DNA of 64,000 nt from Microlunatus soli (GCF_900105385.1 NZ_LT629772.1:1674001-1738000), one strand, 5' to 3'. Shown: positions 43,020-55,700, counted from the stretch's first letter. Numbers and translations: made by a program. The notes: generated from the sequence alone by a model not told the origin.

Positions 43020-44116
43020 CCGACACGCACCCGAGGATCGATCAGACCGTAGAGCAGGTCGACGACGAAGTTGACGCCGACGAACACCGCCCCCACGACG
43101 ACACCGACACCCATCACGGCCTGCAGGTCCAGGGTCGTCGACGCCTTGTAGGCGTACTGTCCCAGGCCTCCCCAGGAGAAGACCGTCTCGGTCAGCACGG
43201 CCCCGGACAGCACGCCGCCGAAGGAGATCCCGACGATGGTCAGGATCGGCACCAGGGCACCGCGGAGGATGTAGCGACCGGTCACGGCGTGGGCAGGCAA
43301 GCCCTTGGCGCGCGCTGTCGTCACGTAGTCGTTGCCCAACACGTCCAGCACCGACGACCGGGTGAACCGGGCCAGGTAGCCGAGGTTGTAGATCACCAAC
43401 ACCAGCGACGGCAACACCAGGTGCTGGACGGCGTTGATGAAGACGTGGGACTGTCCGGCGATCAGGGCGTCCACGGTGTAGAAGCCGGTCACCTGCGGCG
43501 GCGGCACCAGCGCCGGGTCCAGCCGCCCCGACCCAGGGAACAGATTGAGCTTGTAGAACAGCAGGAAGTAGATCACCAGCGCCATCCAGAAGGTCGGTGT
43601 CGACACCCCGATCAGGCTGACCACCCGGATCAGTTGATCAACCGGCGACCGCTGGTGCAGCGCCGCATGGAGGCCGAGCAGGATCCCCAACAGCGCAGCG
43701 ATGATCACCGCGACGACGGCCAGCTCGACCGTCGCCGGGAAGACCGTCGCCAGGTCGGCAGCAACCGGCTGATGGGTCTGTGTCGACCGGCCGAGATCGC
43801 CGTGCAGCAGATGGGACAGGTAGACGCCGTACTGCACCCACACCGGACGATCCAGGCCGTACTCGTGGTTGAACTGTGCCACCACCGCCGGATCGGACGC
43901 TGCCCGGTCGCCGAGGGCCGCCTGCGCCGGATTCGACGGCACCAGATTGGTGAACACGAAGGTCACCAGCGTGACACCCCAGAGCAGGACGACGCTGACC
44001 ACCAGGCGGACCAGGATGTAGCGGACCAACGGATAACGGGCGAAGAAGCCACGCTGTCCTTCGATCTTCGGTCCGGCCGACTCCAGTGCCGTCGCCGGTG
44101 TTGCGGAGGCCGTCAT
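43016..44116 (-). CDS. ABC transporter permease, DppB type
   Basis: A 366-residue permease, six transmembrane helices. A 35-residue cytoplasmic tail precedes TM1 (RLVVSVVLLWGVTLVTFVF); a large first periplasmic loop contains NLVPSNPAQAALGD; EAA loop DYVTTARAKGLPAHAVTGRYILR; C-terminal DPRVRVG. The ATG at 44116 shares one base with the TGA of the binding-protein gene, so it is translationally coupled. Confidence 0.93.
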   Translation of the reverse strand: MTASATPATALESAGPKIEGQRGFFARYPLVRYILVRLVVSVVLLWGVTLVTFVFTNLVPSNPAQAALGDRAASDPAVVAQFNHEYGLDRPVWVQYGVYLSHLLHGDLGRSTQTHQPVAADLATVFPATVELAVVAVIIAALLGILLGLHAALHQRSPVDQLIRVVSLIGVSTPTFWMALVIYFLLFYKLNLFPGSGRLDPALVPPPQVTGFYTVDALIAGQSHVFINAVQHLVLPSLVLVIYNLGYLARFTRSSVLDVLGNDYVTTARAKGLPAHAVTGRYILRGALVPILTIVGISFGGVLSGAVLTETVFSWGGLGQYAYKASTTLDLQAVMGVGVVVGAVFVGVNFVVDLLYGLIDPRVRVG

Positions 44117-45693
44117 CAGGTGATGTTGCGGTAGAGGATTCCGGTCGCGGGGTTGTCCACGACGTTCTTCAACGTCGGCGCCGCGACGGTCACCGCCGGC
44201 GGCTGGTAGAGCGGGATCCACGGCCCGCTCCGGTTGAACTCCCGCTGAAGCTCCTGGTATGCGGCCGCTCGATCGTCGTTGTCGGTGATCGCGGCAGCCT
44301 TCTTGGCCAGTGCCGCCGCTGCCTTGCCGCGGGCCGGTGTCCAGGCTGCTCGGACGGCAACACTCTGCCCCGGCGCAAACACCAAGTAGTCGGCCGGGTC
44401 CGGATAATCCGCACCCCAGTAGGCGATTCCGGCCTGTTGCTTGCCGCTGCGGAACCGATCCAGCGAGGTCGCCGACGGTTGCGGCGCCAGCTTGAGGTTG
44501 ATGCCGACCTTCTTCACCTGTGCCTGAACGGTCTGTGCGACCTCGTCCAGGCTGTAGCCGACGTCGTTGGAGTACAACACCGTGATCGGCTCACCGTTGT
44601 ACGGCGACGCCGCCAGTTCCCGCTTGGCCTCCGCCGCGTCGTAGCTGTTCGCCTCGTCGGACTCCAAGGCACCGAGGAACGAGACCGGCACCAGACCGCC
44701 GGGCTGGACCGAACCGACTCCGGCGACCTTGAGCACCTCCTGATAGTCCACTGCATGCCGCATCGCGTTGACGAAGTGCACATCGGAAACCGCCTTGCCG
44801 TACTTCGGGTCGGCGTTGAACCAGAGGAAGATCGTCGTCGTGCTGGTCCCCTTGATCAACTGTGCCTTGGAGGTGTCCAGGCTGGCGATCTCGTCCGGGG
44901 CGATGCCGGTGGCGATCTGTGCGGTGCCGCCGAGCAGGTTGACCTTCTGCGAGTCGGCGGTGACGTTCTCCATCACGATCCGGCCGTAGACCGGTTTGTC
45001 ACCGGCGTAGTGCGGATTCGGCTTCAGGGTGATCTTGGACTGGGCGTTGTAGGACTCCACCATGTAGGCACCGGAGCCCTGGGACTTCTCGTTCAGGAAC
45101 TGCTCGGCCTTGTCGTCGGTCCCGGTGGTCCCACCGTTCTGCTTGACGACCTTGGAGTTGACGATGCTCAGCGACGCATTCGGCAGGATGTACGGCAACT
45201 GCGGATTCGGTGCCTCACTGGTCAGCTTGACGGTGCTGTCGTCGACCTTCTCCACCGTCACCCCGTCCAACATGAATGAGGGATTGCCCTTGATCCCCTG
45301 CACCCGCTGATAGGAGAACACGATGTCGTCGGCGGTGACTTCGGTGCCGTCGGAGAAGGTGTGCTTGCCTTCGATCTTGAGGGTGACGATCTTGTTGTCC
45401 GAGGAGATCTGGTAGCTGCAGATGTCCGGTTGGACCTTCTTCACATCGGTGCCGGTGAAGGTCAGCGCCTGCTGGTAGATCTGCTGGTCCAGCGTCGATC
45501 CGGTCGGTTCGAACTGCCGCGCCGGGTCGATCGTCTTGACGTCGAACTGATCATCGACCACCAGCGCCTTGGCGCCGCCCGAACCGCCGCCGGAGCCACC
45601 GGAGACCCCGCTGTCGCTGTTGCATCCGGTGACCGCACCGCCGACGGCCAGCGCCGCCAACCCACCGAGCACGGTACGACGTTTCACTCCCAT
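44116..45693 (-). CDS. ABC transporter substrate-binding lipoprotein, family 5
   Basis: A 525-residue binding protein. Signal MGVKRRTVLGGLAALAVGGAVTGC contains a twin arginine and a lipobox VTGC (lipid Cys near residue 24), so it may use Tat. Family 5 features: KHTFSDGTEVTADDIVFSYQRV and a C-terminal REFNRSGPWIPLYQPP. Gene order SBP-dppB-dppC-dppD-dppF, all with 1-4 bp overlaps, is a complete dipeptide/oligosaccharide importer. ATG 45693 has AGGAG 6 bp upstream. Confidence 0.93.
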   Translation of the reverse strand: MGVKRRTVLGGLAALAVGGAVTGCNSDSGVSGGSGGGSGGAKALVVDDQFDVKTIDPARQFEPTGSTLDQQIYQQALTFTGTDVKKVQPDICSYQISSDNKIVTLKIEGKHTFSDGTEVTADDIVFSYQRVQGIKGNPSFMLDGVTVEKVDDSTVKLTSEAPNPQLPYILPNASLSIVNSKVVKQNGGTTGTDDKAEQFLNEKSQGSGAYMVESYNAQSKITLKPNPHYAGDKPVYGRIVMENVTADSQKVNLLGGTAQIATGIAPDEIASLDTSKAQLIKGTSTTTIFLWFNADPKYGKAVSDVHFVNAMRHAVDYQEVLKVAGVGSVQPGGLVPVSFLGALESDEANSYDAAEAKRELAASPYNGEPITVLYSNDVGYSLDEVAQTVQAQVKKVGINLKLAPQPSATSLDRFRSGKQQAGIAYWGADYPDPADYLVFAPGQSVAVRAAWTPARGKAAAALAKKAAAITDNDDRAAAYQELQREFNRSGPWIPLYQPPAVTVAAPTLKNVVDNPATGILYRNIT

Positions 45694-46020
45694 GAGAAAC
45701 TCCTCGGTTCGTGTTGCCCTGCGCGACCGACGGTCGTGGCCGAACCTATGACAGCCACCCGGTCCGTGTCAGGAATTGTCCGCGTTTCTTACACAGTGGT
45801 AACACCTGACACGCCCGAACGGGCGGATCGATACGCGGCTGCGCTGATGAGGGAAGCACTGAGTTGTTCAGGCGTTGCGAGGACCCGCGATGCGCGGCCG
45901 CTCGCCAGGCGCACGAGTGCAGGCGGGCCGGGGCCCGTCAAACGAGTGCAACGCAGCGAGCGGGCGTGCAGCGTGGGCCGCAGTAGCCCGAACAGGTCGG
46001 TGCTTCCCTAAGCTCGTCCC
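45694..46020. other. Promoter region of the second ABC operon
   Basis: A 327-bp interval between divergent genes. CGTGTCAGG (45765-45773) and CCTGACACG (45805-45813) are a perfect 9-bp inverted repeat separated by 31 bp, flanking AT-richer sequence with TTCTTACACAG; this fits an operator or promoter for the ABC operon. The segment nearer 46020 is GC-rich with a repeated ACGAGTGCA word and no gene. Confidence 0.45.
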
Positions 46021-46653
46021 ATGGCCCGCATGATCAGCATCGACCGGCACCGGTTGCCGCGCTGGCTGGACAACTTCGGTTCCCGGCACGGCAGCGTGAC
46101 GGCAACGGCGGAGCAGGGAGCGGTGCTGTTCCAGGCTGTCGACGGCGCCGAAGCACGGGTCCGGGTGCCCTTCGGACCGCTCGCGCCGGACATCGGCGAT
46201 CCGACGGCGCGACTGCTTGATCATGTTGCCGCCGACCGGCTGATCGGCGCCGTCCTGGTCCGACGCGGCGGTTTCGCAGTCGGCGTCTTCGACGGCGATT
46301 CCTTGAGCAGCTCCAAGACCGGGTCCGGCTACGTCCAGGGCAGGACGAAGGCCGGGGGATGGTCGCAGCAGCGCTACGCCCGACGTCGCAGCAACCAGGC
46401 CCAGCAGCTGTATGGCAAGGCCTCGGCGGTGGTCGAGTCGATCTTGCTGCCGGTGGTCGATGATCTTGTCGCCGTCGTCGGGGGCGGTGACCGCGCAGGC
46501 GTCGTGGCCGCCTTGGAGCCGAGCGTGCTCGCCCCGGTACGGCAGCTGCTGCTGCCGACGATCCATCCGACCGACGATCCTCGACGCCGGGTTCTCGAGG
46601 ACTTTCCGGCTCGCTTCCTCGCAGTCGAGATCGAGCTGAACGACCTGGCGTGA
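46021..46653 (+). CDS. acVLRF1 family peptidyl-tRNA hydrolase
   Basis: A 210-residue actinobacterial Vms1/ANKZF1-like release factor. The core is the eRF1-like VLRF1 domain: an N-terminal beta region (ARVRVPFGPL), central VLVRRGGFAVGVFDGDSL, then TKAGGWSQQRYARRRSNQAQQLYGKA, in which the catalytic Gln lies in the GGxSQQR loop. Such proteins release stalled nascent chains from tRNA on the 50S subunit in ribosome quality control. ATG 46021; stand-alone. Confidence 0.85.
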   Translation: MARMISIDRHRLPRWLDNFGSRHGSVTATAEQGAVLFQAVDGAEARVRVPFGPLAPDIGDPTARLLDHVAADRLIGAVLVRRGGFAVGVFDGDSLSSSKTGSGYVQGRTKAGGWSQQRYARRRSNQAQQLYGKASAVVESILLPVVDDLVAVVGGGDRAGVVAALEPSVLAPVRQLLLPTIHPTDDPRRRVLEDFPARFLAVEIELNDLA

Positions 46654-46811
46654 TCGGCTGCCGTACCGAACCGGGCCATTCACTGCGGCGGTTGCGGTGG
46701 GGTCAGCCCTACCCCGGATCGGCCGGGCACCATCACTGACTCGGCGGCCCCGTCTCCATAGCGTCGAGGGTGACTCCTTCGACCTGCGGGTCGCCGATCC
46801 GGAAGGCCCCG

Positions 46812-47864
46812 ATGTTGCCCACAGCCACAAGCATTGCTCAGCAGAACGGCGTCGATCCCCGCCGCTGGCATCGACCTCTGATGATCATGGTCACTGCGAT
46901 GGCCGCGTTGGCCGTCGTCGCCGCCGGCGGGCTGATCGTCGACGGTCGGCAGATCCTCGGTGAGTCCGTCTGGCTGAAGCCGTTCAAGTTTGCCGTCTCG
47001 TTCGTGCTGTACGGGGCAACGCTGGCCTGGTTGCTGAGCCGCCTCGACCCCCTGCGCAGGATCGCCGGTCGGATCGGGTGGTGGTGTGGCACCGCGTTCG
47101 CGGTCACCGGCATCATCGACGTCGCGTTCGTCGCGATCCAGGCGGCCCGCGGAACCTTCAGCCACTTCAACTCCGACCCTGAACGCTTCAACCGGATCGG
47201 GCAGCAGGTTTTCCAATGGGGCGTGATCGGCCTCTTCCTCGCCAACCTGGTGCTGGTGATCGTCCTGCTCATCCAGCGTGCGGGGTCGAGAGCGATCAAC
47301 ACGGCGATGATCTTCGGCCTACCACTGGCAGCGGCCGGGATGGTGGTGGCGTTCGCCCTGGCCGGCGGCGGTCATCGCTACCAGGTCACCGACGCCTACG
47401 GTCATCCGGTCGAGCTCGGCGCAGCCCACACCGTCGGTGCGGCACCGGGAGGGCCCGGGCTGCCGTTGGTCGGCTGGAGCACGACCGCCGGCGACCTGCG
47501 GGTGCCGCACTTCTTCGGCATGCACGTGATCCATCTGTTGCTCGCGCTGGTGTTGGTGCTGGTGATCGCGTCGTCCCGGTATCCCTGGCTGCGGCCGGAA
47601 CGGATCCGCACGGTGCTGATCACGGTCGCCGGGATCTGGTGCACCGGCATCTTCCTGCTGCTCGCCGCGCAGGCAGCGATCGGGCAGTCGGTGATCATGA
47701 TCGATCCGAGGATCACCGGTGCCGGCTGTGCGCTGACCGCGCTGTCGGCGGTCGCCGTCGGGCTCGCCGTCGTCCACGCCCGACGGACGGCGGCGGCGCC
47801 GCGGCCGCCGGAGACCTCGGCGGCCGGCACGATCGAGTCGGTCCGGGCAACCGTCGATTCCTGA
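46812..47864 (+). CDS. Multi-spanning membrane protein of unknown function
   Basis: A 350-residue membrane protein with about eight hydrophobic helices. After TM1 comes GESVWLKPFKFAVSFVLYGATLAWLLSRL; later VPHFFGMHVIHLLLALVLVLV. The His and Trp residues at helix ends (WLKPFKF, HFFGMHVIH) might bind a cofactor. I recognise no named family. ATG 46812 has GGAAGG 5 bp upstream; an upstream ATG at 46770 gives an uncharacteristic extension. Confidence 0.7.
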   Translation: MLPTATSIAQQNGVDPRRWHRPLMIMVTAMAALAVVAAGGLIVDGRQILGESVWLKPFKFAVSFVLYGATLAWLLSRLDPLRRIAGRIGWWCGTAFAVTGIIDVAFVAIQAARGTFSHFNSDPERFNRIGQQVFQWGVIGLFLANLVLVIVLLIQRAGSRAINTAMIFGLPLAAAGMVVAFALAGGGHRYQVTDAYGHPVELGAAHTVGAAPGGPGLPLVGWSTTAGDLRVPHFFGMHVIHLLLALVLVLVIASSRYPWLRPERIRTVLITVAGIWCTGIFLLLAAQAAIGQSVIMIDPRITGAGCALTALSAVAVGLAVVHARRTAAAPRPPETSAAGTIESVRATVDS

Positions 47865-47993
47865 TCTCGGTCACGGCGGACGGTCGGGGACGGCACACTC
47901 GTCGGCTTCCCGGCAGCCCGTCCCCGGCAACTCAGGCCCTCATCAGCGTCCCCCGGCAGCCGACCATCGGTGCCCTCCTAGGCTGGGGCGGTC

Positions 47994-49211
47994 ATGAATC
48001 ACACCCCTGCCTCCTCGGATGCCGACACCGCCGACCATTCCGGATCGGTCTGGTTGCTGCCGGGGATGCGATCACTCGCCGTGGTGTCGCTCCTGGGCTT
48101 CGGCGGCTTCGATTCGTTGATCTCGGTGGTCCCGCTCTGGGTGGTCCGCGGCGGCGCGAACGAGACCGGCGCCGGCCTGGTCACCACCGTGATGCTGCTC
48201 GCGACCGTGCTCACCCAGACCTTCGTCCCCCGAATGCTGGGCCGATTCGGTCTGTCGGTGGTGCTGTCTGCCGGGCTGATCACGCTGGGCCTGCCGGCGG
48301 TCGGCTTCGGGCTGTCGTCCGACCTGGCCTGGGTGTTGCTGCTCTCGGCCGTTCGCGGATTCGGCTTCGGGATCCTGACCGTCACCGGCAGCGCGGTGGT
48401 CGGCGATCTTGCTCCGCCGAGCCGGCACGGGGCGGCGATCGGTGCGTACGGTCTGGCGATCGCCCTGCCCAACTTGATCTTCCTGCCGTTCAGTGTCGTT
48501 GCGGCGGAGACGTTCGGCTTCGGGTGGGTGTTCGCGGCGGGCGCGATGCCGCTGGTCGGCGTACCCGCCGCGATGCTGCTCGGCCGCGCAGTGCACCGAC
48601 ACAACCGACACGCGCACGAATCGTCACCCGAACAGCGAGCCGGCCGCCGGACCGCACTGCTGCGGCTGTGGCCGCCGGCCGCGATCCTGTTGTCGGTCAC
48701 CTTGGCCGGCGGCGCGGTGATGACCTTCCTGCCACAGCTGACCAACGACCTGACAACGAGCCGGGCGGGCATCTGGTCGGCTGCCGGACTGTTGGCGTTC
48801 ACCGCCACCGGGGCCTTCACCCGCTGGTGGATCGGCCATCTCGCCGATCGTCGCGGCGCCGGCCGGATGATGATCCCGTTGCTCTTCCTGGGTGCCCTCG
48901 GGATGGGCCTGCTCGCCGCATCGTTGATCGTCTCCGGGGTCGCGTTGATGATCATCGGCGTCGCCCTGGCCGGTTGCGCCTACGGCGCCCTGCAGAACCT
49001 GACCCTGCTGTCGGCTTTCCAACAGGTCCGCGCATCCCAGTACGGCACAGCGAGCGCGGTCTGGAACATCGGTTTCGACTCGGGTACCGCGATCGGCGCG
49101 ATGCTGTTGGGCGTCGTCGCAACCTCCGCGAGCTTCGCCGCCGGCGTGATCGTCCTCGGCGCACTGATGCTGATCGCTGTCCCGTTGGCGTGGCGGCTCG
49201 CCACCCGCTGA
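47994..49211 (+). CDS. MFS transporter
   Basis: A 405-residue transporter with about 12 transmembrane helices and a His/Glu-rich central loop (HRHNRHAHESSPEQRAGRR). It lacks the sugar-porter PESPR motif; AVRGFGFGILTVTGSAVVGDLAPPSRHGAAIG marks helices 4-5, and WWIGHLADRRGAGRM gives the second D-R-x-G motif. Resembles drug/metabolite exporters; substrate unknown. Convergent with the surface protein gene. Confidence 0.88.
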   Translation: MNHTPASSDADTADHSGSVWLLPGMRSLAVVSLLGFGGFDSLISVVPLWVVRGGANETGAGLVTTVMLLATVLTQTFVPRMLGRFGLSVVLSAGLITLGLPAVGFGLSSDLAWVLLLSAVRGFGFGILTVTGSAVVGDLAPPSRHGAAIGAYGLAIALPNLIFLPFSVVAAETFGFGWVFAAGAMPLVGVPAAMLLGRAVHRHNRHAHESSPEQRAGRRTALLRLWPPAAILLSVTLAGGAVMTFLPQLTNDLTTSRAGIWSAAGLLAFTATGAFTRWWIGHLADRRGAGRMMIPLLFLGALGMGLLAASLIVSGVALMIIGVALAGCAYGALQNLTLLSAFQQVRASQYGTASAVWNIGFDSGTAIGAMLLGVVATSASFAAGVIVLGALMLIAVPLAWRLATR

Positions 49212-49235
49212 GCAGGAGCGCGGCGAGCGAGCCCG

Positions 49236-51395
49236 TTACCGATGACGCCGACGCAATGCCAGAGTGCCGGCTCCGGCCAGGATCGCCAGCGCTCCGGCGA
49301 AGACGATGATCAGCGAGACGCCACCGGTGCTGGCCAGACCGCCGTCCGGACCTGCGGGCCCGGACGGCCCGGTGGACGGCGCGGCACCGGTCGGTGTCTG
49401 ATCCGGGGTGCTCGGGACGTCGGACGGTACGGGGCTGCCGGAGACCGACGGAGTCGGTGCTGCGCTGCTCGGACGCGTGCTCGACGGGGGCGCAGAGCTG
49501 GGCGGAATCGAGCTCGGCGGAATCGAACTCGGCGGAATCGAACTCGGCGGGGCCGTCTCCTCAGCCGTCACAGCGAAGCTGATGTCGGTGACATCGCCGT
49601 CGGTCAGGTCAACCGGCTGGGTCGCGTACTCGTCGTCGATGGTGAACCCGTCCGGCGGCGTCACGGTGAGCTGGTAGCCGTCCTGGGGCGGCAGGCTCTC
49701 GAAGCCGAAGTCACCATCCTTGTTCGTGGTCGTGGTGATCTCCTCGCCCTTCGGCGGGTCGAGAGTCAGCACCGCACCCGGTACCGGGTCGTGGTCGGCA
49801 TCGACCACGCTGCCGGCGATGTCGTTCAGGACCGGGGTCGCGACGACGAAGTCGACGTCGTCGACCGAGGTCTGATCCTCGGTGATCGTCGCCCGCTGGG
49901 TGTCCTCCCCCACCACCTCGGTGCCGTCCGGCGGAACCACCGTCACGTCGTAGTCGCCGGCCGGCATCTCATCGAAGGTGTAGTCGCCGTCGCTGTCGGT
50001 GTGGGTGACATAGGACTCTCCGGCGGCGTCGGTCGCGGTGACCTCGACAGCCGCGGCCGGTCCGTCGGCCGTCTGGTCGGTGATCGTCCCGGAGATCGAA
50101 CCACTGACCGGCGACGGCACCGGGTCGAGCGTGAAGTCCTGATCGGTGATCGGCTCCTCGGTATCGGCCGGGACGTCGATGGTCAGGCTGTCGTCGGTCG
50201 GCTGATAGCCGTCGGGCTGATCGGTGACGGCCAGTTGGTAGTCGTCGCCGACCGGCACGTTGTCGAAGACATAGCCGCCGTCCTCGTCGGTGACCGCGGT
50301 GTCGACGGTGTCCCCGTTGCTGTCGGTGAGAGTGACCGTGGTTCCCGGGATCGGATCGCCACTCTCGGTGTCGGCGACGGTGCCGCTGACCTGGACCGGT
50401 TCGATGGCGCGCAGCGCGAAGTCCACGTCGATCCGGTCACCGGAACCGAGATCGACGGTCTGGATCAGCGGGTCGTCGGAGGTCAGACCGCTCGGCCGAT
50501 CCAGCTCGACCTGATAGCCGTCGTACGAGGCGAGTTCGCCGAAGCTGTAACTGCCGTCGTCTTCGGTGGTGGTGTTCGCGACCTCGTTCCCGTCCGGGTC
50601 GACCAGCCGCAGGCCGATGCCGCCCTGCTCACCTGCCGGCGCGGTCACGGTGCCGCTCAGCTCGTAGGACCTGGCGGCGAACCAGGTCTGGTAGACCGGG
50701 CTGCCGGATCGCTGTTCGTAGGTGAAGGTCAGCGAGGACAGGGCGACCGTCGGCTCGAACCAGGCGGCCGCGCCGGCGGTGTCGGCGGCGGCATCGTTCC
50801 CGTTCAGCACGCCGGTCTTCTCGTCCCAGCTCGGCAGATCGCTGCCGTCGTTCCCCGGCCCCGAGCAACTCGGCTTCGGGGTCGTGCCCGCCGCGCAGTA
50901 GTTGAAGACGCTCCGGAACCCGAGGTCCGCCGGAGCCACCGGGTGGCCGTCGGTATCGGTCGCGGTGATGATCACTCGGTCGGCGTCGACGTCACCGAGC
51001 ACGAAGGTCCAGCCGGATGTCGGCGTCGGCCGCTCGAAGGTGTACGTCGTCACCGACGGCGGAGCGCTGCTCAACCCGTTCGGTCGCAGATTGAGGTAGG
51101 GCTGATTCCTGCTGGATCCGTACGCATCTCCGGGTGGTGTCGTCGGGGCAAGGAAACTGCTGGCGCCCGATTGTGGCCCGACACCGCTGCCACCGACCGA
51201 GGTGGTCGTGACCGCGGCCGCCGGAAAATATGCCGGGCTCTGCCTCATGGTCGTGGTGTAGTCCCTGGACGCACCCTGCAGCGGGCCGAAGGAGGCCCAA
51301 CTCGTCTCGGCAGCCGCGGCCGGCAGCCACCCCGCAGACATGATCATCAACGATGCGGCGACGACAACGGCCAGGAAACGGACGACTGGGCGCAC
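49236..51395 (-). CDS. Cell-wall-anchored surface protein with SdrD-B-like repeats
   Basis: A 719-residue exported protein. Signal peptide (RFLAVVVAASLMIMSAGWLPAAAA), a beta-rich N-terminal domain to about residue 240, then four Cna-B/carboxypeptidase-regulatory-like repeats (first GTVTAPAGEQGGIGLRLVDP, then ISGTVAD-like starts with D-G-x-Y-x-F endings). A Pro/Ser linker carries 15-bp tandem repeats coding PPSSI (49501-49545), ahead of the sorting signal LASTGG, a hydrophobic helix and RRRHR. Start GTG 51395 has GAGGAG 8 bp upstream; a TTG at 51428 is unlikely. Probably a sortase substrate of unknown role. Confidence 0.85.
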   Translation of the reverse strand: MRPVVRFLAVVVAASLMIMSAGWLPAAAAETSWASFGPLQGASRDYTTTMRQSPAYFPAAAVTTTSVGGSGVGPQSGASSFLAPTTPPGDAYGSSRNQPYLNLRPNGLSSAPPSVTTYTFERPTPTSGWTFVLGDVDADRVIITATDTDGHPVAPADLGFRSVFNYCAAGTTPKPSCSGPGNDGSDLPSWDEKTGVLNGNDAAADTAGAAAWFEPTVALSSLTFTYEQRSGSPVYQTWFAARSYELSGTVTAPAGEQGGIGLRLVDPDGNEVANTTTEDDGSYSFGELASYDGYQVELDRPSGLTSDDPLIQTVDLGSGDRIDVDFALRAIEPVQVSGTVADTESGDPIPGTTVTLTDSNGDTVDTAVTDEDGGYVFDNVPVGDDYQLAVTDQPDGYQPTDDSLTIDVPADTEEPITDQDFTLDPVPSPVSGSISGTITDQTADGPAAAVEVTATDAAGESYVTHTDSDGDYTFDEMPAGDYDVTVVPPDGTEVVGEDTQRATITEDQTSVDDVDFVVATPVLNDIAGSVVDADHDPVPGAVLTLDPPKGEEITTTTNKDGDFGFESLPPQDGYQLTVTPPDGFTIDDEYATQPVDLTDGDVTDISFAVTAEETAPPSSIPPSSIPPSSIPPSSAPPSSTRPSSAAPTPSVSGSPVPSDVPSTPDQTPTGAAPSTGPSGPAGPDGGLASTGGVSLIIVFAGALAILAGAGTLALRRRHR
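49501..49545. repeat. 15-bp tandem repeats in the wall-spanning linker
   Basis: Three near-identical units of GGCGGAATCGARCTC encode Pro-Pro-Ser-Ser-Ile on the minus strand, inside the surface protein gene. Such repeats can change copy number and linker length. Confidence 0.85.
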
Positions 51396-51604
51396 GAGAC
51401 GGACTCCTCGGATCACCGGCCACGTCAAGGGAGAGGTCGGCAGGGCCGATGCGGTCCGGATGGAGATGAGCGTAGAGCAGCTTGTGCTCGGTGACCAGAC
51501 TTCTGTCGACCCGCCGTTGGCGATGGTCCCGTGCTGATCGGCTCCGAGGTCGAGGCCGATGTGCCCCGGTCACTGCACCGGGGTCCTCGGTTGCCGCTGC
51601 TGGA

Positions 51605-54731
<3,127 letters not shown>

Positions 54732-54850
54732 GCCTGTGTGATCCCCTCATCGCTCGGTACGCCGACGCGGCGGGACCCGTGTCCGCCGCGCAGAACTGGA
54801 GCGTACGCGATCAAGGGCAACGGAGCGGAACCACACCGAAGCGAACCGGC

Positions 54851-54946
54851 TCAGCGCACCGCCTGGATCACCGCGCCGAGGACGACGACGGCGACCAACA
54901 GCACCAACAGACCCGTGACGATGATCCGACGCGTCCGGGTGTCCAT
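54851..54946 (-). CDS. 31-residue single-pass membrane peptide
   Basis: MDTRTRRIIVTGLLVLLVAV at the N terminus, ending in VVLGAVIQAVR: a short basic start followed by one transmembrane helix. Composition is exactly that of a real small membrane protein, and an AGGA lies just upstream of ATG 54946. It lies in the 287-bp spacer upstream of the secreted propeller protein gene. No function known. Confidence 0.5.
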   Translation of the reverse strand: MDTRTRRIIVTGLLVLLVAVVVLGAVIQAVR

Positions 54947-55018
54947 GATCCTGAGCCTAGTTGCCTTGTCGGCGTCGCCTTACTGGCCTCGGCCATTCGG
55001 CTGGTTTACCGTGTGAGC

Positions 55019-55678
55019 ATGGGCGAGCTACGGCTGTACGCCATCGGGATCGACGAAGTCCGGGACATGTTCGGCGCACCCGCCGGACTGGCCGAACGTC
55101 TGCGCCGGCAGGCCCAGGTCGCCTTGGCCCCGCCCGAGGATCCGCGGCACGGCGGTCTGTTGTCCCGGCTCGGCCCGATCTTCCGACGGCCGCCCGGCAC
55201 CCCGGTGCTCGATCCCGACGATCCGATCCCGGCCGACCTGGACCGGATCCTGGCCGGCAGCTACATCCCGGCCGAACGCAGTGCGGCGACCTGGCGGCTC
55301 TGGGAGTTGTTGATCAAGGAGAACAGCTGGGGCTGCACCGGCCTGACCCTGACCGGCGAGGAGTTGGACAGCCTCGACTTCGCCCTGGCCCGCGGCGGCG
55401 TCCACGCCGCCGCCGGTCTCCGGCATCTGCTGACCACCCCGACCCAGCTGCCGCTGGTCACTCCACACGGTCTGATGGTCGGCTATCACACCGGCGACCA
55501 GGCGATCTGGATGGCGGAGTCCTACCACCAGGCGATCGGCGAGATCGAGTCCGAGGACCATCGAGAACTGGTCCGCCGGATCGCCACCTGGCTCGACGGC
55601 TTCGCCCACTGGACCGAACTGGCCCCTACCACCGCCCGCCCCACCCCCGACCTCATCGGCCTCTGGGGCATCTCCTGA
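55019..55678 (+). CDS. Conserved hypothetical protein, 219 aa
   Basis: A soluble protein. Begins MGELRLYAIGIDEVRDMFGAP; further segments are LLSRLGPIFRRPPGTPVLDPDDP, a region ELLIKENSWGCTGLTLTGEELDSLDFALARGG and a Trp-rich C terminus. I recall similar DUF-type proteins in actinobacteria but cannot name the family. ATG 55019 is taken; GTG 55013 is adjacent. A long perfect inverted repeat follows its stop. Confidence 0.65.
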   Translation: MGELRLYAIGIDEVRDMFGAPAGLAERLRRQAQVALAPPEDPRHGGLLSRLGPIFRRPPGTPVLDPDDPIPADLDRILAGSYIPAERSAATWRLWELLIKENSWGCTGLTLTGEELDSLDFALARGGVHAAAGLRHLLTTPTQLPLVTPHGLMVGYHTGDQAIWMAESYHQAIGEIESEDHRELVRRIATWLDGFAHWTELAPTTARPTPDLIGLWGIS

Positions 55679-55700
55679 CCCCCAGGTCACAAGCCGGAAC

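Noticed and set aside
45868-46830. Minus-strand frame opposite acVLRF1
   Set aside because: Low-complexity Arg/Pro/Ala translation without motifs; the plus strand has a clear family protein.
49242-51494. 750-codon plus-strand frame
   Set aside because: Antisense shadow of the repeat-rich surface protein.
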